From: Earliella scabrosa
Taxonomy: Eukaryota; Basidiomycota; Agaricomycetes; Polyporales; Polyporaceae
Direction of reading: 5' to 3'
Assembly: GCA_022605405.1 (NCBI GenBank)
Contig: JABYQQ010000009.1
Location: 1,906,192 to 1,970,191, forward strand
Length of the DNA: 64,000 nt
Under the pieces are notes generated by a model, which did not search any database, was not told the origin of the DNA, and saw only the letters and a program-made list of their open reading frames with translations. The position numbers and the translations under genes are program-made. Below, one piece after another: positions 1 through 10,627 of the stretch (position 1 is its first letter; each line of letters opens with the position of its first letter).

Positions 1-203
1 CCGTCGTGTGGTGGCACTGTTCCACCTAGGTTGGGCACCGTGAAGGGCGTGAACTCTGGCCGAGGGGGGAAGGAAGGGTGTGGCTGCGGTATGGTCAAGA
101 TCGGAATGATCGGGTCGGAATCGATATGGGTGACGGGTACGGACTCGGAGAGCTGCGCATCTCCAACATCGGTAGGATCATCTGGCATCGAGGGAGGGCT
201 CAA
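1..203 (-). CDS. 3' part of a proline-rich protein gene, cut by the window edge
   Basis: On the minus strand an open frame runs off the left edge. It reads as Pro/Ser/Thr-rich low complexity with acidic patches (for example VTPAPLSPPSMPDDPTDVG). A candidate acceptor (CTCCAG) lies just upstream, ending near position 204, and an earlier donor-like GAG/GTACGA near 305 could start that intron. I do not recognise a family. The start is unclear: the frame stays open to about 300 without an ATG. It could be the tail of a transcription factor or signalling protein, or simply non-coding Pro-biased sequence. Confidence 0.3.
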   Translation of the reverse strand, partial: MSPPSMPDDPTDVGDAQLSESVPVTHIDSDPIIPILTIPQPHPSFPPRPEFTPFTVPNLGGTVPPHD

Positions 204-769
204 AGGGGCAGGAGTGACTGGAGTAGTGGGTTGCGGCGGAAGTACCTTCAAGATCGTCAGATTGCCGAGTATAAGATACCGCCTGATATACAATATCGTA
301 CCTCATGTCTCATGCAGTTGATACACGAGCAGAACTCCATACATTTCGACGAACAATTCCCCATGTTTGTGTAGGAGCCTTCAGATACTGTGAGAGATGT
401 AGAGGGCAATCGATGCAAGAGGCTTGGATTCGGAAGTTGAAAGGTCGTAATCGTCATTCAATCCACGTGTCGCTGGGGTGTGGCGGACACTTCTCACGAG
501 TCACGGCGGTCGAAGGCTGTGGCCAATTCACTTACGACTCGAACGTCCAGAGCTAACAGATGCCGTATAGCTTTGCCGTCGGCTCTACATCTGCACTGAG
601 TACTCGAGAGACGGCAGTGACGCCGTGCGAGTGGATGCGGACAGACCCCGGGTCAATGATAGCTGCCCTCTGCGGTCAGTAGACGATCACAAAGCTAGAA
701 TAGAGTCGTACCTTCACGGGGGAAACTCTGACTGCACTGTCCATCAAGGTGCGGCCCGCTATGCGTAAT
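204..769. other. No gene recognised
   Basis: Short overlapping frames only, with no conserved motif on either strand. A CACGTG hexamer lies at 474-479. The stretch separates the edge gene from the decayed Mit_KHE1 fragment. Confidence 0.4.
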
Positions 770-1150
770 ACATGTGCCTGCTCTAATGCGCGATACATGT
801 CGGCCGCAAACGTCGAGTTATCAGCAAGCTTGAGTGCTTTCAGAAGCTCCGCGTCCTTCGTGAGATGCACCCGTGCGTCAGAATGCAAGTCTGATTTGCT
901 CCTAGACGTAGATTGCTTCTGAGCGGGCTCGTAGCGGTTTCTCACTGGACTGTGAGCCTGAAGACGAAATCTCTGAGGGGCATTATGGCATACTTCGCGT
1001 AGAACGCGCCGGGCTGAGAGTTCGTCGACGCAACAATGACGCCGTGTTTTAGGAAACCTGCTACACATTGTAATGCTTCGAGGGCTACGGAGGGGGCAAG
1101 TTGCTTGAGCGACGTTTACACGGAGCCGCGAGGACGTACCGTCGCGATGG
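770..1150 (-). pseudogene. Decayed partial copy of the 3' end of the Mit_KHE1-like gene
   Basis: This stretch is a diverged copy of the last exon, last intron and edge of exon 4 of the intact gene at 1635-2883. The peptide ADNSTFAADMYRALEQAHV matches PDDSTFAADMYRALEQARL of the intact gene. Upstream, GFLKHGVIVASTNSQPGAFY matches GFLEHGAIVPTMSPQLDAIY. These two blocks lie in different frames with a stop between them, so the fragment carries at least one frameshift. Exons 1-3 are absent. Similarity continues into the intron up to about 1150, which points to DNA-level tandem duplication rather than retroposition. It is unlikely to make a functional protein. Confidence 0.7.
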
Positions 1151-1634
1151 TTGGGAGACTTACCGAGATCTGGAGGAAAGTCATGATGAAACTCATCCGA
1201 AGAACAGGACGATCAAACGACGATGTCGAGCGTGGGGGGTGAGGAGGAGATGGACTTCGACATGCTGAAGAAGTTAGAGGTTGAGGAGCTGCTGTGCTAA
1301 TCTTCTTGCCTGAAATGGTTTGTACCTCAACGGCGCATTCAAGATTCTGTCTTGGACGAGATGATGCCTTGTTTTAAACGCTTCCGTATGTAAAAGAGTC
1401 GATATCGAGGATTACCCTGTGACCAAAGTCAGGATCAGTCTGTACGACTTCGTGGAAGAGAGGCAGTGGAAGATGACGTTCAACCATCAGAAATCAGACT
1501 CGAGAAGGGCGTATCCGGTCCAGTGTCCTGAGCTCCACACTCATCCTGTACGTCGTCGAAGAGTGAGTATTGATATGCTGTAAGGTAAGTACATTATAGT
1601 TCCGGTCATGGATCATGCAGCGTCCTCTAGGAGT
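1151..1634. other. Spacer between the pseudogene fragment and the Mit_KHE1-like gene
   Basis: I see no open frame with family resemblance here. It should contain the 3' untranslated region of the minus-strand Mit_KHE1-like gene that ends at 1635. Confidence 0.4.
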
Positions 1635-2883
1635 CTAGTTCTTCGCGGCGCCCTCTAAGCGAAGTCGCGCCTGCTCCAGCGCTCGATACATGTCTGCAGC
1701 AAACGTCGAGTCGTCCGGGAGCTCAAGCGTCTTCACAAGTTCCGGAACCGCGTCTCTTGTGAGAAGAAGCTGGGAACTTGTGGATGGGCTCGCCTCGCTG
1801 TCGTCAGAGGCAGATCGTTCTTGAGCATGTCTAGCGGCTGGTGGCGGCTTCTCGGACGGCGAGGGCGAAGGCGAGGTAGCCTGTGCAGGCGCGTACTTCG
1901 CGTAGATCGCGTCGAGCTGAGGGCTCATCGTCGGAACAATGGCGCCGTGTTCAAGGAAACCTTCTAGGTATTGTGATGCTTTGTAGGCTACGGAGGGAAC
2001 AAGTTGCGTGAGCGCTTAGCTGCTGCGTCGAGGCGCGAGGACGTACCGCGATAGTGCGACCAGGACCGCCACACGCAGAAGAAGAAAGGGAAGTTGGGGA
2101 TGATTGCTAGGCAGTACGAGGGTCAGTGAAGTGAATATCGCGCTAGTTGACATCAGCAGGAAACTCACGAATCAGCGCGAACGGTGCGGTAAGTGGGGAG
2201 ACCGCAAGCCATAACCAGAACCCCTTCTTATGTCGAGGCGTCCGCTTCTCCAGCAGAGTGTGCAAGTGCGGTATGGGAGACTCGCATACCGAAGACGGAT
2301 AGATGAGCGGGATCTACGTTGGCGTGTGCGAGACCGTACCCGTACCGACGCGTCCGAGCGAGGTGGAGTTGGAGAGCGGAGACTGCGTCAACGGATTGGC
2401 ACTGCGTTCGACAGAGCAAGGATTTGCACGAACCATGGTAGTAGTCTCAGTGTGTGAGCGTTTTGAGCTGTGTGGGACGATGTCGGCCAGCTTCGGACCA
2501 AGGGAGGGGTCGAGAGACTTGAGCGCGAGCTCTTCGAAGTCTAGGCGATCCACTAGCCGTTCTCCGTACAAGAATGCTCGACGCTGTATATCAGCACGTC
2601 AATACAGACTGTTCGCACTCAAGACAATCACCAAGCAAAGTATGCTGGGCGTGTCTTTATGGTGGTCACATTGCAAAAGACATTGAGTACTCGCCTTCCA
2701 ATTCCCTTCTGGTGCCCTCCCAAACCCTGCCCAAAGGTCGGACGCCTTCGCGACAGCCCACTTGGACCATGAAGCAGTTTTCTTCCCTTCTGGTGGCGTA
2801 TGAAAGTGGTAGTACGTGAGGTGTTCAACCGGCTTGCCGTCGACTTTGCAGTGTGGGGTCAGAGGGAGCGCGACGATGCGCAT
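1635..2883 (-). CDS. Mitochondrial K+-H+ exchange-related protein (Mit_KHE1-like)
   Basis: Five exons are inferred: 2883-2695, 2583-2434, 2313-2169, 2106-2047 and 1987-1635, giving about 298 aa. The pieces LTYYHF, WAVAKASDLWAGFG, YGERLVDRLDFEELALKS, IIPNFPFFFCVWRSWSHYR and AYKASQYLEGFLEHG follow the order I know from the fungal Mit_KHE1 family, which is linked to mitochondrial potassium/proton exchange. A hydrophobic stretch around FWLWLAVSPLTAPFALIP could be membrane-embedded. I chose the ATG at 2883 because family members start close to the RIVALPLT-like segment; in-frame ATGs also exist at 2922 and 3096. Intron 1 appears to be GC-AG (exon AAG, then GCGAGT). The exon 2 donor is uncertain: GTTCGT at 2433 was chosen over GTCCCA at 2489. 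The gene shares a 652-bp upstream region with the aspartic peptidase gene. Confidence 0.72.
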
Positions 2884-3535
2884 GGAACGTGTCGCGCTGC
2901 GCGCGAGACTAGTTACAGTCATCGCGAAGAGAAAGGAGTAGCAGCAAGCAAATAATGTCGCGCAGCGAGACTTGTCGGAAGGTAGCCGGAGAGTGAGAAG
3001 TGCTTTTGTAGTGGGGGAGAAGGGAAGAGCGAGAAAGAAACTGAGCGCGAGCTCAGTCTGTGACGGCCGTGGAGGCGCGGCGCAACGGCGCGTCATCTCG
3101 TTAGGCGCCTCGCGTGGCCGCCACGTGGCTTGGACAAGTTTGCTCGACCTTATGTAACTTGACCTTCCAGGTGCTCACTCTACGACCTTCGTGAGCGGAA
3201 TAACCTTCACGGTATGTTGCAGTCTGTGCAAACTGCCACCTCGAATTCTAATTATAGATGTCACAGAAGTGGTTGCTCCGGCGTGGACTCATCTGTTTCG
3301 GGACGCATGATGGAGTCGTAGCACGGAGCGAAGTCGATACTGATATGTGGATGATGTCCGTTTGCTGGGAAGCAAACCGCTTCCATTCAGTGTCGCGATT
3401 ACGGTGGCACTGTGGAATGCTGCATCTTTCATCTCTTAAATGCTAGACTCGATCGTCAAGGACCTCGCAAAAGCTCTTCTACCCCCGCCACTGCGACTAG
3501 TAGCTCTCCCCTCGGAACCCGGAACTCGTAGTGTT
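2884..3535. promoter_or_regulatory. Divergent upstream region shared by Mit_KHE1-like and aspartic peptidase genes
   Basis: The two flanking genes start head to head with 652 bp between their chosen ATGs. The stretch holds the palindrome GCCACGTGGC around an E-box (CACGTG at 3122-3127). If the Mit_KHE1-like start is really 2922 or 3096, part of this stretch would be coding. No TATA box was identified with confidence. Confidence 0.45.
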
Positions 3536-5102
3536 ATGCTCTGCAGGGCGATTCTACTCACTGTGGCGCTATGTTTCCTTGCGTCAGCAACTCCCATCCA
3601 ACACGATAGACTCGGCATATCCATCCCTCTGTCGAAGCGCGGGTCGCTCACCACTTCCGATGGCAAGTTTGATGGGCAGAAGGCCGTCGCTGCGCGTCTC
3701 AAGCTTGAAAGGTACGTCGCCCTTGCGTTCAAGACTCCAGCCTCCGATGTGGCGCTCATGTCGGTGGGTATGTAGCAAGCATCGTCAGAACCTCATCAAC
3801 GCCGAGTTGCACCTCGGCCGCGAGGCCTTCGCACAACGCTACCCCTCTGTCAACACAACGCGTTTTCATTTCCATAAACGCGCTGGCGTCCCTCTGACGG
3901 ACCAAGCGGGCGATCTTGAGTGGACTGGGGCGATCACCATCGGCACGCCTCCGCAGAGCTTCAATGTCGACTTCGATACGGGTTCGTCTGATCTATGGGT
4001 ACCCTCTCGATCGTGTACCGGGTGCGGGAGTCACAAGAGATACGACCCCTCGAACTCGACGACGAGCGTTCGCGGGCGGGGTACATTCCAGATCCAGTAT
4101 GGGGACGGTTCCACGGCGAGTGGGCCGATCTACTCTGATACAGGTGAGGGAGGCGTTCATGTTCTCTTGCGTATGGCTCACGGTGCTCTTGGTAGTGACG
4201 GTCGGTGGCGTGACAGTGGCGGGGCAGTTCTTCTCTGCGGTCACTCGGGAGTCTTCTCAGTTGTCTCAAGACCCCGCTGATGGGTTGCTCGGCCTTGCCT
4301 TCCCCGCGATCTCGAACTTGCGCAGTGTACGCTCTATCCGCTCTTACTCTCTCAACCCGGGCTGATCCCTTCGCTTCTATCTTTGGTTTACACGTAGATG
4401 CCAGTCTTCTTCTCAGCCATGCAACAGAAAGCCGTTCCAGAGGGCGTGTTCGCATTCAAGCTGACCTCGAACGACTCCGAGCTCTTCATCGGCAGTACGA
4501 ACCCAAGCCAGTTCGTAGGCGAGATCGAGTACCACCCGCTCACCTCGCGCGAGTTCTGGGCGATCGGCGGGGCGAACGTGTCTCTCGACGGCCGCACCGT
4601 CGCGTCGGGACTCGAGACTATCATCGACTCGGGCACGACGCTGATGACCGCGGCACCGAGCGTTGTGGATAGCTTCTATGCGAACATTGAGGGGTCGGGG
4701 TTGAATGAGGAGTATGGATTCAACACGTTCCCGTGCGACGCACCTACCCCTGAGGTCGCGTTCAATTGGGGCGGTCAGACGTGGTCAATCGATCCGAGCC
4801 AGTGAGTCTTTGCTGCTCTCTGACACGCTGCACGTTGGATCCGGCGTAGCTGACGGCGTCGGACTTCTACAGCTTCAACCTGGGCGAAATTAGTGACAAC
4901 CAGTGCGCTGGCGCACTTGTCGGGATCGACCTGGGTTTCGGCAACAATGTGTGGCTGCTTGGCGATACGTGCGTATCTCTCACTGTTACTAATGGCGTTT
5001 GCGGCTGTCATTGAGATATATATGTTTGACAGCTTTATGAAGAACGTCTACACTGCGTTTTCCGTCGACGGCAACGCGGTCGGGTTTGCCACGCTCAGTT
5101 GA
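3536..5102 (+). CDS. Secreted pepsin-like aspartic peptidase (family A1)
   Basis: Six exons (3536-3711, 3776-4143, 4196-4326, 4398-4801, 4873-4968, 5033-5102) give about 414 aa. It begins with a signal peptide (CRAILLTVALCFLASA), then a propeptide rich in basic and charged residues ending near FHFHKRAGVPL. The two-lobed catalytic domain shows both aspartate motifs: FDTGSSDLWVPS in exon 2 and IDSGTT in exon 4. The flap motif YGDGS and the closing WLLGDTF segment are also present. This is the layout of polyporopepsin-type secreted proteases, which cleave extracellular protein at acid pH. All introns are 50-80 nt and GT-AG. Nothing looks broken. The ATG at 3536 was preferred over an upstream in-frame codon at 3440 because it directly precedes the signal peptide. 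Confidence 0.93.
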
Positions 5103-6106
5103 GGTTCTTGTCTAGATGCTATTGATGCGTTCTCTGCTTCGGCGGGGTGCCTCGCCGTAGACTCTTGCTGTTGTCAGACCTATTTCCCCCTAGCGAACAA
5201 CTCACGATCGTTCATCAGTATATTTGCTCGCTTGCGACCAAGCTCTATCGCTTATACCCGCCGCTCGCTCTTTGCTTCAAGTTCCCTTCCACTCGTTTTC
5301 CCACTTGCACAACTTGCTTGAGTCTAAATTGTGCCCACGGTTCTTTTGAACGCCATCCTGCGTGTGCTAGACTTGCAGCATTCCTTACCCGTTGTAGAGG
5401 ATACCCCCGTCTGAGACGGAAATGTACTACACGTTGAACATCGCCCGTGTACGGTTCTCGAGTTACTGATAATTTCTACGTTCTTGCAAGGACATGCATT
5501 GCAGGTACTCATATTTGCACAAATACTGTCCACCCTGTGCGGCACAGCAAGACGATTGGGACGGGCGAACACCACAGTAGCCACCGACTTGAGCGCCAAC
5601 GCGTGACTGCACGCGTCGCGTGGCGCACGGGGTTAGTCACACGAATGGCACAACAGCTCGTGTTTTTCCTGTTTCTCTGTCAGTGGCAGATGTTCTACAA
5701 TTCGAACACGCATAACGTGGCGTATACTGTTGCTTCACTCGCAGCGTCTCACTGGCTGGACCCCTGAACTTGAACTAGATCGCTACCGTGGCTGAGATCA
5801 TAGTAGAGTCGACAATATACTACTTACTTACTGAAGACGCTCCGTATCAACATCTGGCTCACTTGCGCATGTAGATTTGCTACAAGTCGAGTGATATCAT
5901 TGCATGCTACTAAGGCAGCTTCAGCTTGCCGCATGCATGGCCAAGCATCCTCAAGCATGTCAGACGCCGATGAGATCAGGCGCCCGGTGTAACAGGGACA
6001 CATTGAGACACGCGCCGCGCTCCTCACAGACGTTTCACCGCTCTCCACCATCTCCTGCGCCCACACCTCACGGTCCTCACCCAACACACAGCGCGGACCC
6101 ACCATC
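5103..6106. other. Intergenic, no gene recognised
   Basis: About 1 kb between two plus-strand genes. Only short frames without family resemblance are present. It should contain the 3' end of the peptidase transcript and the promoter of the Gly-rich gene. C-rich sequence becomes prominent from about 6050 toward the next ATG. Confidence 0.4.
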
Positions 6107-6694
6107 ATGCACTCGCCCATCGACCGCGCCTCCCCCGCGCTCTCCGACGAGTCCTCTTCAGACTCGCCCGAGCACGAGCAAGAGGTCGAGGAGATCCGGA
6201 ACAGCCTCATGGAAGAAACTGCACCCTTCGCCCAGCAGTACCCCGGCAGCGGTGCTGGTGCTGGTGGCAGCGGCGGCAGCAGCAGCAGCAGTGCGTTTGG
6301 GAGCTTCTGGGGCGGCGGCGGCGGGGGGTCGGGCGCATCGAAGCGTCGGATGGGACCGATGTATGGAGGGGGGAGTGGCGCGCGCGATGCGAAGAGCAGG
6401 AGGAAGGATGGGAGGGCTGGGGGAGGTGGAGGTGGAGGTGCGGGTGCGGGGATGTGGGATCAGGGCAGTTTGAGCTCGACGATGAGAGGGCAGAGGGAGG
6501 ATGTTGTTGATTCGCAGCTGGTTGATCAGTTGAGGAACTGTGAGTCGTTTCCGTTCTGACGTTCAGGTTGAGGGGAACGGCATGATGCATCTGGGGAGGG
6601 AAGGGGGAGGGAGGATTTGGCTGACTGGCTTTGTGCAGTGTTTGGTGATCCGTTCGATGAGACGTTGGTCAAGAACGCTAGCAAGGGCAACTGA
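6107..6694 (+). CDS. Small Gly-rich acidic protein of unknown function
   Basis: Two exons (6107-6539 and 6639-6694) give 162 aa. The N-terminus is Ser/Asp/Glu-rich (IDRASPALSDESSSDSPEHE), followed by EVEEIRNSLMEETAPFAQ, a likely short helix. The middle is low-complexity Gly/Ser sequence encoded by GGC/GGT/AGC triplet runs (6240-6440) with basic patches (SKRRMGPMYGG, AKSRRKDGR). The C-terminus, RNLFGDPFDETLVKNASKGN, looks non-repetitive and conserved in style. The 99-nt intron joins cleanly in frame. I do not recognise a domain. The charged, low-complexity layout is compatible with a nuclear or RNA-associated protein, but that is a guess. Confidence 0.6.
6240..6440 (+). repeat. Triplet-rich low-complexity coding tract
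   Basis: Runs of GGT, GGC and AGC codons encode Gly and Ser stretches (GAGAGGSGG, then SSSSS, then GGGGGGSG), with a second GGAGGT run near 6420-6440. Such tracts are prone to slippage and often vary in length between strains. Confidence 0.7.
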
Positions 6695-8184
6695 TTGTCT
6701 GAGTCCCAGAACGAAGCTTGGGAGTGTAGGTGAGTACGGGATTACCTCCTTTTGCACCGTCACCGATCAAGAGATCCAGGTTCCTGCGGTCGTATCGTTT
6801 TCCTTCTCATAGCTATCGTCATACAACAAGTGTATCAAGTTCTCCGCCCAATCCGTGTACAATCCATATTCTTGTCCTATCATTCGTTGAACCCCTCCGC
6901 CGGTCATCCCCAGGATATCCCAAGTTCTAGTTTCTGATCGTCCTGACATTGACTCCGGGCAGCTGAGAGAAGCGCGTTCGCACTTCAGATTGCAGTACTG
7001 CCCCCGTCGGTTCCGATGTTCGATACACGCCTCGAATAGCATGTCTGCAAGCGATGCGACTCCGATATTCCTGCTTCCAACTTGGTGGTAGCTCCCATGG
7101 TATGACGTTATACTCCTATTCAACGCTACAGCAATCGCTTACTACTACGGAACTCGGCTGTCTTCACAGGCCGCCGGTCTCTCCTGTGTGCCTTGCTGCA
7201 ACTGACAGGCTGCTGAGCACGCCCCGCAGAGCACCGTTCGAAGAGTTACGTTCTCGCCCCGGCTTGTACCTGTTTCCTGCGAGTGCCGACTGACTCGAGA
7301 TCTGGACTCTATTTTTGCACCCTAATCGGCGGCGGATACCTCCACGGTCCAGGACGGCTCGTGCTTCCTGCATCGTATTAGATCCCAATGTCCATCTGAC
7401 CCCGGAGGAGCGCGCAGGACGGATCTCCGCTCACGGCACTTGTCCAGGGCAGCTCGACGCGTCAAGCTCTGAGAAAGACCGCTGCGTGAGCGGCGTGCGA
7501 GCTCGAGGGCGAGCAGGTGACCGGTATGACGCGCGACCGAAGAATTGCCGGGTACATATACCGAACGGGGAGGTTCTGCGAGGAGAGCGACGGCGCACGG
7601 ACAGACAGACACGCACGCAGTACGTCGCGCCAAGCTTGGTCCCCTCCCCCGCAGGGCGGCGCTGATTCGCTATGGTGGTGACAGGGAAGCGGCGTGTTGG
7701 ACAGCTTGCAGACACTCGGAGAAGCAACGCAGAATGGGCAAGACGCATGAGCATCTCTCCCGTAAGTCCCCGTGCCGCTTATCTGCGCTGCGGGCCTGGC
7801 TGATTTCTTTCACCGTCGACTTCCCCGGCCGCTCGTCGCTCGTCACTCGTGCGCCCCCTCGCGCTCAATACGCGTCGCGTGTCGCGCGCTTCCGGAACGC
7901 GGATGGCGCGTTCGGCGTTGGCTCCTGCGCCCTTTGGATCTTCCTGGCTCGCACTTGTGGCCTCGTGGCCGGACGTTGGAACGTTCTGCGGATGTCTCGC
8001 CTTCTCCAACGCAACTGCACCCGAACCGTTTCGTATCGCGACCCCACGCATGCCTGCCGCTCGTCGGTTCCCGTGGCCCGCCTCCGCCGGTCGACGCTCG
8101 CCCTATCCTTGCACCTCGCCCGTGTCCTCTATCCTGCGCCCGCCTATCGACGTCGTTCCACCATGACCCTCGCCCGTTTCCGTC
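6695..8184. other. 1.5 kb intergenic stretch, no gene recognised
   Basis: Long frames cross 7545-8435 and 7849-8166, but they are Arg/Pro/Ser-rich, lack any motif and overlap the upstream region of the next gene, so they look like GC-biased noise. From about 7780 the DNA is C-rich, as expected of a promoter and 5' untranslated region of a fungal gene. Confidence 0.4.
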
Positions 8185-9484
8185 ATGCGACTAGCCGCCG
8201 AGGTGGACTTCTTCCTCGAGCACGGCTACTTGGTCGTCAAGCACGCCTTCTCGCCCGACAAGGCGGCCGAGTTCACAAAGGACATGTGGGTCAGGCTCGG
8301 GATGGACCCGGACGATCCCGCGACCTGGGACCACGAGCGCGTCCACATGCCCGTGCTCAACCGCGAGCCTGTCGCGACGTTTGCGCCCAAGGTGAGCAAG
8401 AGCGTGTTCGCGTGGCAGCTCACGGTGGTGGTTAGCTGCCCCACCGCCATCGAGCATCGTGTTCGAATGACCGTCGTACTGATCTTCTGCTGACTTACTC
8501 CTTTCACATCCGACCCCTGCCCCGCCGTCCGTTGTCTTGCTCGCCATCCGTCGTTCAAATCGCCTTCGACGACGCGCCGCCAACCCCCGCCAGGTGTGGG
8601 AGATCATGAAGGAGCTCCTCGGGGGCGAAGACCGCATCGACGCCGCCAAAAGCATGTGGGGCGACTCCTTCATCGTCAACTTCGGCCCCCCCTCCTCTCC
8701 CCCCGCGTCGTCCCCTCCCAGTCCCCGCGCCCGTGCAGAGGCGCTCGACAACTGGCACGTCGACGGCGACTTTTTCGTGCACTACCTCGACTCGCCTGAG
8801 CAGGCCCTCCTCGTCACCCCGCTCTTCTCCGACATCGCACCCGGAGGGGGCGCCACGTGGATCGCACCCCGCGCGCTCGACCGCGTTGCACGGTACCTCG
8901 CGCGTCATCCCGAAGGCGTGCGTGCGCTCGCCGTCGAGGGAGAGGGCGGCGTCAGGCTGCCGGCGTTCGTCCCGTGCAAGGCGGGCACGGACGAGCCGGA
9001 CTGGGAGGGGGAGCGGCTCGTGCATGCGGAGAATGCGCGGCGGGAGCTGCTTGAAGACGTGGGCAAGGATGGGGATGGAGACGGGCTGGGCGGGCTGGTG
9101 GAGTTGACGGGCGAGACGGGGGACGTGGTGCTCATGCACCCGCTCATGCCGCACTCGGCGTCGCGCAACCATCTGCGCGTGCCGCGCGTGATCACGAACC
9201 CGCCTGCGACCGTCCGGGAGCCGTTCTCCTTCCGCCGAGGAGAGGGCGAGGGCGAGTACAGCCTGGTCGAGCGCCAGACGCTACGCGCGCTGGGGAGGAA
9301 CGAGCAGGAGGGGTTCGCGTGGAGGATGGGCGGAGAGAGGAGGGGCGTCGTTCCGGAGAGGGTGGGCTTGCAGGCGAGGATGATTGAGCAGGAGCGGAGG
9401 AGGCTCGAGGCCGCCCGGGAGGCGAGGGAGAGGCTTGTCGCGGATGCGGGTGGGGCGGCGGTGCGTGCTGTTGCGGTCGCGTAG
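8185..9484 (+). CDS. Phytanoyl-CoA dioxygenase-like Fe(II)/2-oxoglutarate oxygenase
   Basis: Two exons (8185-8391 and 8594-9484; 202-nt intron) give 365 aa. FFLEHGYLVVKHAFSP at the N-terminus is the usual opening of PhyH-family proteins. The metal-binding H-x-D appears as NWHVDGDF (His124, Asp126). The distal half shows VVLMHPLMPHSASRN (likely His256) followed by basic residues (RVPR) that could bind 2-oxoglutarate. The family hydroxylates small molecules, with substrates that vary widely, so no substrate is proposed. A Pro/Ser insert (PPSSPPASSPPSPR) sits before the first metal ligand. An ATG at 8163 is out of frame. The C-terminal helix is rich in Arg/Glu/Ala. No lesion was seen. Confidence 0.82.
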
Positions 9485-10627
9485 GATGGGTCTTTTCTTG
9501 CGAATGAGTGCGCTGGTGTTGACTGGGTGTGTCGGTCGCTCGGTCTTGTATGACTATCGGGTCTGTGTACGTATTGGTGACGGCGCTGAACGTAGACACG
9601 ACGAAATGTACGAAGTAGATTGGTGCGCACGGAGTACTTGGCTGCTGAGGTGCTTCTGTCCGTTGGTTGATCCCAACCGATGCACAGGCGCAATAGTAAC
9701 CCTGTAAAATGACGTAGTCCGGACCTCCGACTCAGACCCGCACGTACTAGCAATTCCTCTCGAGTGTCGCTGTCAGTGTCCATAGCACAACCCCTCTCCG
9801 ATGAAAGGTTTTTATCTTTTCGTCGGTTCCTGCTTGAAAGTTCGTGCGCGCGTACAAGCATGTGCCTAGGCTCGGAACAGACTAGCACTAGTGCTCGATC
9901 ACCGTATGATGTCCGCGATCGAGTGGCGGTGCTGTGTACAAAGTCAGTAAGTAAGTATGTAGCACCTCGGTCAGGGTTTGGGTTAAGCCACCGCCACGAC
10001 GAACCGCAACACGTACGAGGTGTGCTGGATGAGCTCGCGCAAGTCACACGCGTGTCAGAACGAGACCATCAAAGAGGTCTTTGAGCGGAAGCTGTCATTA
10101 CAAGCAAGCTCATGGAGCACATCGTGCCGCGCTGCATGTGACGCGACGTATCGTATCGTACTTTATCGTTCTACGCGCGTACGACGATGGGTGGTATGGG
10201 TGGTATGGATGATGCAAATGTGCAGAGAAAGAAGGCGGAAGTGATAAGTGAAGATGCATACGGGTACCAGTACATGCGGGGGCGATGCGTGGAGAGAAGC
10301 CGCGGTCCGAACGTGCAGTCGAGTGCGGGGGATAATGCCAAGGAATGAGCATAAAATACACGCGCGCCCGTCGTAGATTCCGTGGATGTCTGCTGCGGCG
10401 CGTGCGTGCGAGGATGCGACGATATGGGACCGGTCTGATGGAGTTGCCGTAGGTACGTCAAATTAATGTGGGACCAATTTCATAGGATAGACGCACCGTC
10501 GCAGCGCTCGACGCGGACAGAACGGCGCGCAGGCATGCATGCAGGTGGACGGATGGACGGTGGTGATAGCGGGGGCGCAAGAGTCGGAGACAGACCGCCG
10601 GGCGCGTCATACAGAAGAGGAAGAGGG
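9485..10627. other. Convergent intergenic region
   Basis: About 1.1 kb between the stop of the dioxygenase-like gene (+) and the stop of the methyltransferase-like gene (-), so it should hold two 3' ends. A short imperfect direct repeat (GGGTGGTAT units) lies near 10191-10208. No coding frame has family resemblance. Confidence 0.4.

Noticed and set aside
7545..8435. A 296-residue plus-strand protein upstream of the dioxygenase-like gene
   Set aside because: Arg/Pro/Ala-biased composition, no motif, and it overlaps the first exon of the dioxygenase-like gene in a different frame.
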